The position numbers and the translations under genes are program-made. DNA of 64,000 nucleotides from Candidatus Vallotiella adelgis (GTDB taxonomy: Bacteria; Pseudomonadota; Gammaproteobacteria; Burkholderiales; Burkholderiaceae), in assembly GCF_020541305.1 (NCBI RefSeq), contig NZ_CP047396.1:1054001-1118000 (forward strand). The letters run 5' to 3'. The notes under the pieces are model-generated. The model worked only from the letters and a program-made list of their open reading frames with translations, made no database searches and was not told the DNA's origin. Each line of letters starts with the position of its first letter. The stretch's first letter is position 1. Shown here piece by piece: positions 40,151 through 49,752 of the stretch.

Positions 40151-41785
40151 ATGTATGTGAAGTACTTTATTAGTACGCTCAGTAGGCGGCGTGGCACATC
40201 TATATGGCTTAGCATAGTGACTATGCTACTAATAACCGCACCTGCCTGGTTGCAGGCCAAGCCGTTAATCGTGTGTACCGAGGCTAGTCCGGACGGATTC
40301 GATATTGTGCGGTACAACTCACTAACCACCTCCAACGCATCCGGTGACGTTATTTTTAACCAACTAGTTCGCTATGACGAGGCGACTAGCATGCTCGCGC
40401 CATCGCTCGCTGACCGGTGGAAAGTCAGCCCAAACGGGCTTTCTGCTATCTTTAATCTACATCCTAATGTATCGTTTCAGACTACGGAATACTTCAAACC
40501 ATCCCGTACACTGAACGCTGATGACGTGTTATTCACATTTCACCGGATGCTCGATCCACATCATCCGTGGCATAAGATCGTGGGCAACAGCGGTTTTCCG
40601 CATGCGCAATCCATGAATCTACCAAAGTTAATCAAATCGGTCACGAAGATAGACGATTTAACGGTAAAGTTCGAACTCTCTGAGCCTAACGCAGCGTTTG
40701 TTTCAATCCTAACAATGCCGTTCGCATCAATCTACTCAGCAGAATACGCGAGTCAATTAGAAGTTGCAGGTAGACAAGATCGTATGAATTCACGACCGGT
40801 TGGCACTGGTCCATTCATACTCAAAAGTTACACAGATGATGCAGTAATTCGATACGATGTTAATCCAACCTATTGGGGTCGAAAACCACAGATCAACCAG
40901 CTGATCTATTCAATCACACCTGATGCAGCTGTACGTGCGCAAAAAATTAAATCAGGCGAATGCCAAATTGCACTTTCGCCTAAACCGCAGCATGTACTCG
41001 CAGCTAGAGAAGATAAATTGCTGAAGGTTGTCCAAACACCAGCCTTCATGACTGCGTTTGTTGCATTAAACACACAGCATAAGCCATTAGATAATAATAA
41101 AGTCCGAAAAGCATTAAACATCGCATTCGATCGAAAAACTTACATCAAAACGGTATTCAGCGACACCGCAGTTGCAGCTGTTAATCCGTATCCACCGAAC
41201 ACATGGAGCTATAATAAAGAAATCGAACCATATACGTACAATATCGAACAAGCGAAACAGCTTCTGTCCGATGCGGGTTACCCGAATGGCTTCGAGGCGG
41301 CGATTTGGGTAAGATCAAGTGGTAGTGTATTGAATCCTAATCCAAAAGCCGGCGCGGAACTCTTGCAAGCAGACCTTAACAAAATTGGCATAAAAACACA
41401 GATTAAAGTCGTTGAATGGGGGCAATTAATTCAGGATGCTAAGCAAGGCCAACATGATCTACTTTTCATGGGCTGGTCTGGTGACAATAGTGATCCAGAC
41501 AACTTCCTGACGCCGCAGTTCTCATGCGCATCAGCAAAGGCTGGCATTAATTTTACTCGCTACTGCAACCCACAACTAGACAAGTGGATTGCAGATGGAA
41601 AGCGCACCACCCACCAACCTACGCGAACAAAATTATACGTTGCAGCGCAGAAAATGATTCACGATAAAGCGTTGTGGATTCCTTTGGCGTACCCAAGTAC
41701 GGCTGTACTTATGCGCAATAATGTGAGCGGCTACCGGCCGAGCTTATTCGGCCGTCAAGACTATTCAAACGTAAAGATTAACTAG
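40151..41785 (+). CDS. dppA: Dipeptide/oligopeptide ABC transporter substrate-binding protein
   Basis: A periplasmic SBP family 5 protein that delivers peptides to an ABC importer. I chose ATG 40151 (MYVKYFISTLSRRRG) because AGGGGG lies four bases upstream. An ATG ten codons earlier has no such site. A signal peptide ends near LQAKPL. Family 5 motifs include SNASGDVIFNQLVRYDE, PVGTGPFILKSY, NTQHKPLDNNKVRKALNIAF and FMGWSGDNSDPDNFL. The product is 544 residues. The permease and ATPase genes dppCDF are 20 kb away on the other strand, so the operon is split. Confidence 0.9.
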   Translation: MYVKYFISTLSRRRGTSIWLSIVTMLLITAPAWLQAKPLIVCTEASPDGFDIVRYNSLTTSNASGDVIFNQLVRYDEATSMLAPSLADRWKVSPNGLSAIFNLHPNVSFQTTEYFKPSRTLNADDVLFTFHRMLDPHHPWHKIVGNSGFPHAQSMNLPKLIKSVTKIDDLTVKFELSEPNAAFVSILTMPFASIYSAEYASQLEVAGRQDRMNSRPVGTGPFILKSYTDDAVIRYDVNPTYWGRKPQINQLIYSITPDAAVRAQKIKSGECQIALSPKPQHVLAAREDKLLKVVQTPAFMTAFVALNTQHKPLDNNKVRKALNIAFDRKTYIKTVFSDTAVAAVNPYPPNTWSYNKEIEPYTYNIEQAKQLLSDAGYPNGFEAAIWVRSSGSVLNPNPKAGAELLQADLNKIGIKTQIKVVEWGQLIQDAKQGQHDLLFMGWSGDNSDPDNFLTPQFSCASAKAGINFTRYCNPQLDKWIADGKRTTHQPTRTKLYVAAQKMIHDKALWIPLAYPSTAVLMRNNVSGYRPSLFGRQDYSNVKIN

Positions 41786-42261
41786 GAAAATATTAGAAAT
41801 ATTAGATCCATCATAATTGATTGCTTATATATTAACTGTTAGTTTTAATTTTATTAAATAACGTACTGTATATACAGTGCTTTCGGTACACATATCATTG
41901 CCGAATTCACTCTCTATAAAGAGAGGATGCTCTTGAATAGCATCCCGGCATAGACCGTGTGCGCAACATACGGTATTGTTTAAACTCATAAATTACAGCA
42001 CTGCTTGACTTGCTGCATGCGCTTCATACAAGATGGCGCAGTGGTACTCTCTTCGCTTGATTGGATGAGTGCCTCCCCACACTACCTATACCACGCATGC
42101 GTTCAACTATTTTTCCAAGATCGAGTATTTATCTACTCGATCTCAGCTGCAATACTAATCCTCTGACTGGTTTGAACAGATCAGTCGTATGTGTCAGCGA
42201 CGATAATCTTCAGGCTAGATCTTTGTTAGACAAACTGACGCCGGGTAATTCGGTATAACCC
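41786..42261. other. Gene-free spacer between dppA and bioA
   Basis: Two adjacent hairpins lie at 41910-41925 (CTCTCT, ATAA, AGAGAG) and 41925-41945 (GGATGCT, CTTGAAT, AGCATCC). A plus-strand open frame at 42061-42258 is not protein-like. The bioA promoter is presumably near the end. Confidence 0.5.
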
Positions 42262-43605
42262 TTGAAAAACAATTCCTCTCACCTAATTTCCCGCAGCCTG
42301 CGCGCGGTGTGGCATCCATACACACAAATGAAACACCATGAGCAGTTGCCATTACTCGCTGTTACGCGCGGCGCCGGAGCATGGCTATATGATTTGGATG
42401 GTAAGCGCTATCTCGATGCAATTAGTTCCTGGTGGGTAAACTTATTTGGTCACGCTAACACACATATCAACGATGCATTGAAAGAACAACTAGACACTCT
42501 AGAGCATGCAATGCTTGCCGGTTGCACGCATGAGCCGGCAGTTAAGTTAGCCGAGCGCTTATCAACGCTGACCGGCCACGTGCTCGGCCATGCGTTCTTT
42601 GCATCCGATGGGGCATCAGCTGTGGAGATTGCGCTAAAAATGAGCTTCCACTTCTGGCGCAACAGCGGCCGCAGTTGTAAGCGTGAGTTTGTCTGTGTTG
42701 CTAATAGCTATCATGGCGAAACAATCGGTGCATTGGGTGTAACCGACATTGAGCTATTTAAGGGTACGTACGATTCAATAATTCGCACCGCACATGTAGT
42801 CGCGTCACCAGATGCCCGACAAGCCCGTATCGGTGAACAGGCAAGAGATGTAGCAATTCGCGCATTAGATGATGTGAGGCGGTTATTTGTCGAGCGTGGC
42901 GAACAAATTGCGGCACTAATCGTCGAACCACTAGTGCAGTGTGCTAGTGGGTTCGTGATGCATGATCCATCGTACTTAGCCGGGCTGCGTACGCTGTGCG
43001 ACCAATACCAGATACACTGGATTGCTGATGAAATCGCAGTTGGTTGTGCGCGCACCGGGACTTTCTTCGCCTGCGAACAGGCGAACGCATGGCCAGACTT
43101 CCTATGCCTATCCAAAGGCATCAGTGGTGGCTATCTGCCTTTGTCGATAGTGCTCACGCGCGATACGATATATTCGGCATTCTATGACGACGAAACCGCG
43201 CGCGGCTTCCTGCACTCACATTCGTACACTGGAAATCCGCTCGCTTGTCGTGCAGGCCTCGCCACGCTCGAATTGTTCGACGCACACGACGTATTAGTAA
43301 ACAACCGTGCGAAATCAGACACGCTGGGCGCATTGCTTGAGCCACTGCGTGAGCATCCGCAGATACAGCATCTGCGGCGGTGCGGAACGCTATTCGCGTT
43401 CGATATATTGTTACCGGCTGCGTCAGCGCGCCAATTCTCGCGGTGTTTTTTTGAGTGCGCGCTCGCTAATGAGCTGCTGCTGCGTCCCATCGATACCACT
43501 GTCTACCTAATGCCGCCTTATATACTGAGCGAGGATGAACAAATGCTGCTCGCCATGCGGTTGCGCACAACACTTACGACAGTGCTTTCTAGGTTGAGTG
43601 GTTGA
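42262..43605 (+). CDS. bioA: Adenosylmethionine-8-amino-7-oxononanoate aminotransferase
   Basis: BioA converts KAPA to DAPA in biotin synthesis, using SAM as amino donor and PLP. The frame must start at TTG 42262 (MKNNSSHLISRSLRAVWHPYTQMKHHE), since the next ATG falls after the conserved WHPYTQM motif. No strong ribosome binding site is visible. The core includes AISSWWVNLFGHANTHI, the IADEIAVGCARTGTFFACE region and the PLP-binding Lys in LSKGISGGYLPLS. The product is 447 residues. It is followed after 30 bp by bioD. In Burkholderia bioF lies between them, so bioF has been removed. Confidence 0.93.
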   Translation: MKNNSSHLISRSLRAVWHPYTQMKHHEQLPLLAVTRGAGAWLYDLDGKRYLDAISSWWVNLFGHANTHINDALKEQLDTLEHAMLAGCTHEPAVKLAERLSTLTGHVLGHAFFASDGASAVEIALKMSFHFWRNSGRSCKREFVCVANSYHGETIGALGVTDIELFKGTYDSIIRTAHVVASPDARQARIGEQARDVAIRALDDVRRLFVERGEQIAALIVEPLVQCASGFVMHDPSYLAGLRTLCDQYQIHWIADEIAVGCARTGTFFACEQANAWPDFLCLSKGISGGYLPLSIVLTRDTIYSAFYDDETARGFLHSHSYTGNPLACRAGLATLELFDAHDVLVNNRAKSDTLGALLEPLREHPQIQHLRRCGTLFAFDILLPAASARQFSRCFFECALANELLLRPIDTTVYLMPPYILSEDEQMLLAMRLRTTLTTVLSRLSG

Positions 43606-43635
43606 AAATATGATCTCTGTTTATAAATCAAGTCA

Positions 43636-44355
43636 ATGAAAGCGATTTCTTTATTTGTTACTGGCACTGATACAGAAATTGGCAAGACGTTTGTGTCATG
43701 TGCTTTATTGCAGGGCTTTTGTGCAAGAGCTCTACGCGCTACGGCTCTCAAACCGATTTCTACTGGCGCACAACTGCACAACGAGATTCTGCATAATGAA
43801 GATGCAGATCTGCTATTCAACGCATCGAATATCGTACTACCGCTTCACTTATCCACGCCTTATATGCTTCGAAAGCCGGCTGCTCCTCATATTGTAGCGG
43901 CATACGAGGGTGTATCTCTAGACATTGCGCATATTGTGGCCTGCCATCGCGCTGCCGAGCAGCTCGCCGATATCGTTGTCGTCGAAGGAGTAGGAGGCGT
44001 ATGTGTTCCTCTAGATGATATGAAGGATACCGCGGATCTTGCGATCTCCCTCCAGCTTCCTGTCATACTCGTTGTTGGATTACGACTAGGCTGCATCAAT
44101 CATGCGTTGCTTAGCGCTGAAGCGATTTCGACACGCGGTCTCATGCTAGTGGGGTGGATTGCCAATATCATTGACCCAGACATGGAATTTTCCACTGCGA
44201 ATGTTGAGGCAATCCAACAGCGATTAGATCGAAAATACAGTGCGCCGCTGCTCGGTACTATTCCACGCATAGATAGTCAGCGCGCCGATGAAGCAGCACG
44301 ATATATTGATATCGACACGCTGCTTGAGCGAATGCGAGGCTTATTAACGCTCTAG
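43636..44355 (+). CDS. bioD: Dethiobiotin synthetase
   Basis: BioD carboxylates DAPA to dethiobiotin with ATP and CO2. The ATP-binding loop FVTGTDTEIGKTFVS (residues 7-21), ALKPISTGAQ and VVEGVGGVCVPLDD are typical. The 239-residue length is normal. It sits right behind bioA, and the downstream region, where bioB usually lies, has no gene. A small hairpin (ACCTTC, ATTTA, GAAGGT) at 44379-44395 may end the transcript. Confidence 0.94.
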   Translation: MKAISLFVTGTDTEIGKTFVSCALLQGFCARALRATALKPISTGAQLHNEILHNEDADLLFNASNIVLPLHLSTPYMLRKPAAPHIVAAYEGVSLDIAHIVACHRAAEQLADIVVVEGVGGVCVPLDDMKDTADLAISLQLPVILVVGLRLGCINHALLSAEAISTRGLMLVGWIANIIDPDMEFSTANVEAIQQRLDRKYSAPLLGTIPRIDSQRADEAARYIDIDTLLERMRGLLTL

Positions 44356-45422
44356 TCTCTAGGTGCTAGGTACGCTTCACCTTCATTTAGAAGGTATTAG
44401 TATGACCGCATGTGTTTACACGCCCGCATCCCATCGCCACATACTCCGCAGAATTCACATTATATTAGCGTTATGAAGAAGTGCACGTTTCTCCCGGTTT
44501 TAGCAGAGAGAGTATAAAGCGTATTAACAAATTTTTTAGAAGCAAAAATTTGGATTGGATTTTCCGTCTTTTAGCTAGCCTCTTTAGCATGAGAGATATG
44601 CCAATTTACTGTTTTAACCCGATCTAAGATAGAATACGAACCGTGGACAACTTTTTAGTATTGCTTCTAGAAAAACCTAGCCTGTCCCGTGAGACGATGC
44701 TGGCCAAAAATATGAAGTAATGTAAAACGCAAGTTCTACTAAAGTAGATTGAATAGCCGATTCTATAGTTACCCCCCATATATGATCTTTCCACTGAAAG
44801 AATGAAGACTACTTTTTAAATACTATAGTGTATAGTTACGAGTAGATATACCTGTACTGTATACATGTGATGTTACCGTGCTGTAAACAGGGCCTCACGT
44901 GTAAAGTATATTTGACGGGAAAATATCGGGCCAGTAGATATGTGATCTACTGGCCCGGCACGCTGCATGAGGCGTATTAAATAGGTTACTGTATACCAAT
45001 CTTAATGACTGAAATTATCAGAAAAATTATTCAGGGGATTAAGATGTGCAATCCTAGGATTGCACATTACGGTCCTTAGCAACCCGATCTCTTTAACGTG
45101 CCCTGATGCAAGTAAGTGTCGTACGCAACTGATACTATTCACGCTATAGCATATGCAGATTCTTGCTCCGCTGAGCACACTAGATATCAGCGCGATAGAA
45201 TCGATTGATGATCTACTCACCAGAGTAGATCCAGGTCATTCTAGGTCAGCAAGTTTATACGGCAATCCAGTTCTTTTTAACTTAGCGTACAAGCTAATGC
45301 ACCTTCCCTCTTAAACATAATTAAACTCTTTTAGGTCTTGTTTCACGCGAGAGCGGCTAGAACTAACGGCGCAATACCTAAACCGGCGTACGCATAGTAT
45401 TTTTGGGCGGTTTAATAATCAG
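44356..45422. other. Gene-free spacer after bioD
   Basis: In Burkholderia bioB follows bioD. No biotin synthase could be read here. It contains the short hairpin at 44379-44395 and the 13-bp hairpin at 44927-44957. Confidence 0.55.
44927..44957. repeat. Perfect 13-bp GC-rich hairpin
   Basis: CGGGCCAGTAGAT, loop ATGTG, ATCTACTGGCCCG. No T-run follows on either strand. It lies in the gene-free stretch after bioD. Confidence 0.75.
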
Positions 45423-45674
45423 TCAACGGGATCAAAATATTCTATTCCATATTCTTTATAGGCGATATTTACGGTGCGGGAGAGGATAGCTACACTCTAA
45501 AACACGGGGGATTCTGTTTTTTATTGGCAGTTGGTTTATATACAAGATAACCTTGTTAATAAACAAGGTTTCTTTACTAAAGCTCGCCCTAAGGGGCGAT
45601 GGATACCACTTACTGATGAAGTATTACGACTAGACTTAATAGCTCAAGTAACAAAAGTTACTGGAATAGACTAA
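45423..45674 (+). pseudogene. Unidentified decayed reading frame beside tRNA-Ala
   Basis: One plus-strand frame reads STGSKYSIPYSL, stop, AIFTVRERIATL, stop, then 57 open codons including VFYWQLVYIQDNLVNKQGF and KARPKGRWIPLTDEVLRLD, ending VTKVTGID and a stop 42 bp from the 3' end of tRNA-Ala. The two stops are TAG and TAA, one C-to-T change each from CAG and CAA. Composition is protein-like, but I do not recognise the family. The inverted repeat at 45549-45570 lies inside it, so part of the signal could be coincidental. Confidence 0.4.
45549..45575. terminator. Terminator-like hairpin
   Basis: AACCTTGTT, loop AATA, AACAAGGTT, then TCTTT. It would be a good plus-strand terminator but overlaps the fossil reading frame described at 45423-45674. 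Confidence 0.5.
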
Positions 45675-45684
45675 ATTTACTAAA

Positions 45685-45712
45685 GAAAAACAGCTTAGCA
45701 ATCAGCTAAGCT
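45685..45712 (-). terminator. Terminator of tRNA-Ala
   Basis: On the minus strand AGCTTAGC, loop TGATT, GCTAAGCT is followed by GTTTTTCTTT. It starts four bases after the tRNA 3' CCA. Confidence 0.85.
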
Positions 45713-45715
45713 TTA

Positions 45716-45791
45716 TGGTGGAGCGGAGGAGGATCGAACTCCTGGCCTTCGCATTGCGAACGCGACGCTCTCCCAACTGAGCTACCGCCCC
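45716..45791 (-). tRNA. tRNA-Ala (anticodon CGC)
   Basis: The minus strand folds into a full cloverleaf: acceptor GGGGCGG with CCGCTCC, D-arm GCTC AGTTGGGA GAGC, anticodon stem TCGCG with TGCGA and loop TTCGCAA, T-arm AGGAG TTCGATC CTCCT. The CCA end is encoded. The anticodon is CGC, reading GCG (Ala). The G3-U70 wobble pair, the main alanine identity element, is present. A T-tract terminator follows immediately. Confidence 0.97.
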
Positions 45792-46186
45792 TATAAAGTT
45801 TTGATTATAGCAGTACTACAGTAGTAACTGAAACTAAGATGTTTTTCCTTATTTGCGTATGACCAGCACTAGAACAATAGTACCAATAATTTCGCATTAG
45901 CTGTACTCAGCTAAGTAAGCGATAGCATTAATATGTTTAATATACTATTTACACAGCTTTCTTGGCTAAGCATAAAAAGCTACCAAAATCTTTCTTATAC
46001 CCACAGTGTATGTCATGCCTACGCACCAGTAGGCAGACCGCATCCGCAGAATAAAATAACACCCTGCTAAGTCAACTCACTTTGTCTTGCAGTCAAGCTT
46101 TGTGCAAACCCACCTCACTCACTCTCTCTTATAAATTAAGATGCCTGCATGTTATGAGGTTTGATTGTCGAATAGCGTATGAACAA
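45792..46186. other. Spacer between tRNA-Ala and the BON lipoprotein gene
   Basis: It holds the promoter side of the tRNA and the 3' end of the BON gene region. No coding sequence or strong hairpin was noticed. Confidence 0.5.
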
Positions 46187-46912
46187 CTATTGGTCAAGCG
46201 GTCGCACGGTTACTTCTACTAGAGGCACTTCGCCTACCGCTGCTCTCATTGGCTGCTCTCCTTCGAGTATAAAATCGCTATTAGCGTGAAATATCGGCGT
46301 TATCACTAGTAGCTGTAGATTCTCGGGCTGCACATACTGAAAAAGTTTCACGACCTGCCTAACGCCCGTAATATAACTGATAGCGTCTGCTCCTCGATTA
46401 CCTTCATCGACTGTCACTAAACCCATTAAGTACACAATACCACGCTCTGTAGTCCATTTATAATGATTCGACTCAATATCTTTTCTAGAAATCAACACAG
46501 CATGCACTTTGCCACTAATATATGTATCGATAGTGCGCGAAAAAAGTGTGCTTTCGGGCTGCACTGCTAGTTTATTAATGATACCGGTTACGTTAGTGAT
46601 GTCACGTACTATCATCCCGACTTTTTTCTTCGAAGCTGCATCTGGCGCCTCCCCTGTTAATAGCACACGACGGTTATAGACCGTTAGATTAACGTGGGTG
46701 GAATCTGGTAGCGCATGACTCAGCCGGCTCCATGCCTTAATTTGAATCTCACGGTCCTCCGTCTGAGCTCCGAATGTGCGTCGGTCCATGCACATCAGAG
46801 TGCCGCCAGCAGCGCTCCCCAGTAGTAATAAGCCACAGCCCTGAAGCGATGAAGAAAGGCCTACAGCTAACACAATATGCATAAGTGTTTTACAGAATCG
46901 AGTAACAGTCAT
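46187..46912 (-). CDS. BON-domain outer-membrane lipoprotein (DolP/YraP-like)
   Basis: Proteins of this group hold two BON domains and sit on the inner face of the outer membrane, where DolP supports envelope integrity. I chose ATG 46912, with GAGGAG about eight bases upstream, rather than a TTG two codons earlier. The signal peptide ends in the lipobox LQGC (lipidated Cys26). BON domain 1 covers about residues 55-120 (HVNLTVYNRRVLLTGEAPD) and domain 2 about 125-195 (HYKWTTERGIVYLMGLVT). The last 45 residues are non-conserved. It sits beside the diaA remnant and rsmI, matching the Burkholderia order. Confidence 0.85.
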   Translation of the reverse strand: MTVTRFCKTLMHIVLAVGLSSSLQGCGLLLLGSAAGGTLMCMDRRTFGAQTEDREIQIKAWSRLSHALPDSTHVNLTVYNRRVLLTGEAPDAASKKKVGMIVRDITNVTGIINKLAVQPESTLFSRTIDTYISGKVHAVLISRKDIESNHYKWTTERGIVYLMGLVTVDEGNRGADAISYITGVRQVVKLFQYVQPENLQLLVITPIFHANSDFILEGEQPMRAAVGEVPLVEVTVRPLDQ

Positions 46913-47279
46913 AGACAAGCTCCTCTTTGAGTTGGTTAGCCTTCTTCCTCAGAAATATTGTGTCGATTTCTATTACACAAGCAATAGATTTATCAGCAGT
47001 TGCAACCCATGAACCCGTCTCATGCGGCGCTGTCATACATATATGAATATCGACATTAGTCAGTGCCCGGGAAGGCGACTCAGTTCTCGTTAACGATACG
47101 ACGATTATTTTTTGATGATGCACAGTAGCAACAGCTGCAATCAACATTATTGCAGCAAGCGCGTCCCCAGCAATTGAAAGCACTAACAGCCTAAGGGGTA
47201 ATCGCGCGATTGAAGTAACCGACGAGCCACCTCTGGTGATGCGCTGCATATCTGACGCGCATGCGCCGTCCTCCTGCAT
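46890..47279 (-). pseudogene. diaA: Remnant of SIS-domain protein DiaA/GmhA-like
   Basis: The minus-strand frame reads DALAAIMLIAAVATVHHQKI, VVSLT, VDIHICMTAPHE and SIACVIEID. These align with the C-terminal half of the DiaA-type SIS protein (NVLAAIDAAHERE, IVALTG, ADVHICVPHE, HCLCDGID). The N-terminal half is mostly gone, the SIS sugar-binding SxS motif is broken, and residues before RLPLRLL match poorly. In Burkholderia the order is rsmI, yraN, diaA, BON lipoprotein, and this remnant lies in the diaA slot. yraN cannot be found. The product is unlikely to function. The alignment is by eye. Confidence 0.65.
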
Positions 47280-47865
47280 ATAACAATCTTGCTATAAATT
47301 GCTACGGCAATTAGCTTTTTACTCTCCCTAACTCACCTAATGCGGCAGTCAATTACAACTTCGCGCTCTTTTGTCAATTGCTATCGAGTGACATGCATTT
47401 TTATTACTCGCTCTTAGACAACACATTTGCTGAAGCTGTACATTCGCGTTGTAGGTATCAACAAACTCACTACTTTAGTTGACTACTATTAACGCGATAC
47501 TATTGCAGTAGTCACTACAGATGACTACTTTCTAGGGAGGTAACCAGAAAATTCTAGTGATATCTACGAGAGATATCACTTATGCCAATCAACATTAAAA
47601 AGTAAGTTACTATCATTACAAAAATTGCAAACACAAACTTCGATAAATAAAAGTAGCCCATTCAGCAATCTGTATGACAAAATTTCTCTCTACATTTATA
47701 TATTGCGTATTCATAACACCAACCCGTAGCATATTAAGGCGCGGCACATAATTGTTAAGCCCTAGAGGCTGCACATCTGCTGTGTTGTCAGTTAAAGCAG
47801 GTACCAGCCCGGTTTTTTTACGTCGTAGCGTTATTGACCGATAGCTTTATTATTCATCGCTTCTC
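47280..47865. other. Spacer between diaA remnant and rsmI
   Basis: The yraN slot in Burkholderia. No YraN endonuclease-like sequence could be read. A perfect 10-bp hairpin lies at 47556-47580 (AGTGATATCT, ACGAG, AGATATCACT). Confidence 0.5.
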
Positions 47866-48759
47866 ATGAGGCATTTCTTGATTAATCCCATTGTACTTGC
47901 CGAGAATCAGCACTATCCGATATCAGCGCTGTATATGATAGCAACGCCGATCGGAAACTTTGCCGATATCACGCTTCGTGCATTACATGTACTAGCACTG
48001 GTAAACCGAGTTGCAGCAGAAGATACACGCCACACAGCACAACTACTTGCGCGCTACCAAATCACACGCCCATTATTAGCGGTTCACAAACATAACGAAC
48101 GGAGCGCTGCACAGAAAATTATTAATTTCTTGCGCTTAGGTGAGCGTATTGCATACGTGTCGGACGCAGGCACACCCGGAATTTCCGATCCAGGTGCACG
48201 ATTGGTCGACGAGGTACAAAATGCAGGATTAAGCATAGTAGCAATACCAGGCGCTAGTGCAGTAACTGCTGCGCTAAGTGTAACTGGGCATTTAGCGAAT
48301 ACGTTTACTTTCGCTGGCTTTTTGCCGACAAAGCCGAAACAGCGGAACGACCGGCTCCAAGAATTAGCGGCACATCAAGAAACTCTTGTTTTCTATGAGG
48401 CGCCGCACCGCACACTCGAGACCGTACGTGCGTTAGCCGAAATACTTGGCTCGTCACGCCGAATATTAATTGCAAAAGAAATTACTAAACTACACGAGAG
48501 CCTGCACCAGTGCAGGCTTGTTGAGGCGCCTGCATGGCTTACTGCAGATCCGAACCGACTACGTGGGGAGTTTGTCCTTGTTGTCGAAGGTGCTACCAGT
48601 TTACCCATACGTAGCGATGTACACCACTATGACATAATACTGAAAGCATTATTAAACGAAGTGCCGGTCAGAACCGCGGTCAAATTAGCAGTCGTGCTGA
48701 CGGGCGTATCACGTAGTGTGCTCTATACAAGTGCGCTAAAATTGATAGAAGGTAAATAA
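47866..48759 (+). CDS. rsmI: 16S rRNA (cytidine1402-2'-O)-methyltransferase
   Basis: RsmI 2'-O-methylates C1402 in the decoding centre. The 297-residue SAM-dependent protein shows LYMIATPIGNFADITLRAL (residues about 22-40), AAEDTRHTAQLL, YVSDAGTPGISDPGARLV and IPGASAVTAALSVTGH, all family hallmarks. About 20 poorly conserved residues precede the core, as in Burkholderia. Full length. It is divergent from the diaA remnant. Confidence 0.95.
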   Translation: MRHFLINPIVLAENQHYPISALYMIATPIGNFADITLRALHVLALVNRVAAEDTRHTAQLLARYQITRPLLAVHKHNERSAAQKIINFLRLGERIAYVSDAGTPGISDPGARLVDEVQNAGLSIVAIPGASAVTAALSVTGHLANTFTFAGFLPTKPKQRNDRLQELAAHQETLVFYEAPHRTLETVRALAEILGSSRRILIAKEITKLHESLHQCRLVEAPAWLTADPNRLRGEFVLVVEGATSLPIRSDVHHYDIILKALLNEVPVRTAVKLAVVLTGVSRSVLYTSALKLIEGK

Positions 48760-49752
48760 GAAGATAAAAAACTGTGCTCTTAATAGTTTTTATAAACCGT
48801 ATACAAAACGATATGCATTACGCAGTTATTCTTACTAAGTCTCTTGAAAAACAGCTCTCTTAAGGGATGGCTCTTGCGGTTTCCAGAATCCCGGCTAGCC
48901 CAAGTGTATTTATTAATGAATCGACAAGTTTGTAACTTATTCTTCTATGGTACAGTTGACAATTGTTATTCTCAACCATGGCCCATTTCTTATATACAAC
49001 ATTAATCTTACATATAAATTGAGACAGCAAAAATACTGAGTAGATAGTAACTTGTAGTCAAACCATTTTTTACTTAAGCTTGTAGTACATTAAACGCTTC
49101 CGACATGCTCATTTCGGAAGCGTCAAGAAACAGAAAACGACATGCAACCGTATCAGCCGATGCATCGCTTGTCTCTCCTCATTTTCTATCGCTGAACGTA
49201 CCGTCATTATAGCTTGTTAAACTACTTTTGATTGTAGAATCAACTATATAAGGAGAAAAATCTCATAGCCTCAAGCTTCTCGAGCTTTTATAAGTACTTC
49301 ACTACTATTGAAAACTGTCACTAGTAAAGAGCTACCACTGCAGTTCCTATGTGACTAACCTATGTAAGGTGGGTAAACGATTAAGAAACGAATAGCACTA
49401 TATTAATCAGCTGTAAAGCTTTGCCATCGACAAGCCAAGCTAGGAATCAGGTGACTACTTGCCTAGCTATATGGAACGTGTTACATCGCTTTGCGATGCC
49501 GGATATTGTTGTTATCTATATGCGGTATTGTTTCTAGGCGCGCGCATTTTATTTTCCTTCACAGTACATGCCTAAGTTTTTAGGCGCCATGAAGGTGCAT
49601 TTATCTTATTAAAACTTATTTATTCAGATCGTCATTTTTGCGGTATGCTTCTATGATTATTCGAATGCGTAGACTAGAGTATAGAAACTATAATGTGTCC
49701 TTTACTCAGCTGTGGCTCAGTTGGTTTCTTAACTCGACACCAGTTAAACTAA
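48760..49752. other. Gene-free spacer (1 kb) between rsmI and the MBL hydrolase
   Basis: Hairpins lie at 49094-49123 (ACGCTTCCGA, 10-base loop, TCGGAAGCGT) and about 49570-49585 (GCCTAA, GTTT, TTAGGC). TGTGGCTCAGTTGGTT at about 49709 resembles a tRNA D-arm, but no cloverleaf could be drawn. No coding sequence was recognised. Confidence 0.5.

Noticed and set aside
45400-45715. Integrase-type mobile element next to tRNA-Ala
   Set aside because: No integrase catalytic motif and no duplicated tRNA end were found. Only an unassigned fossil frame remains.
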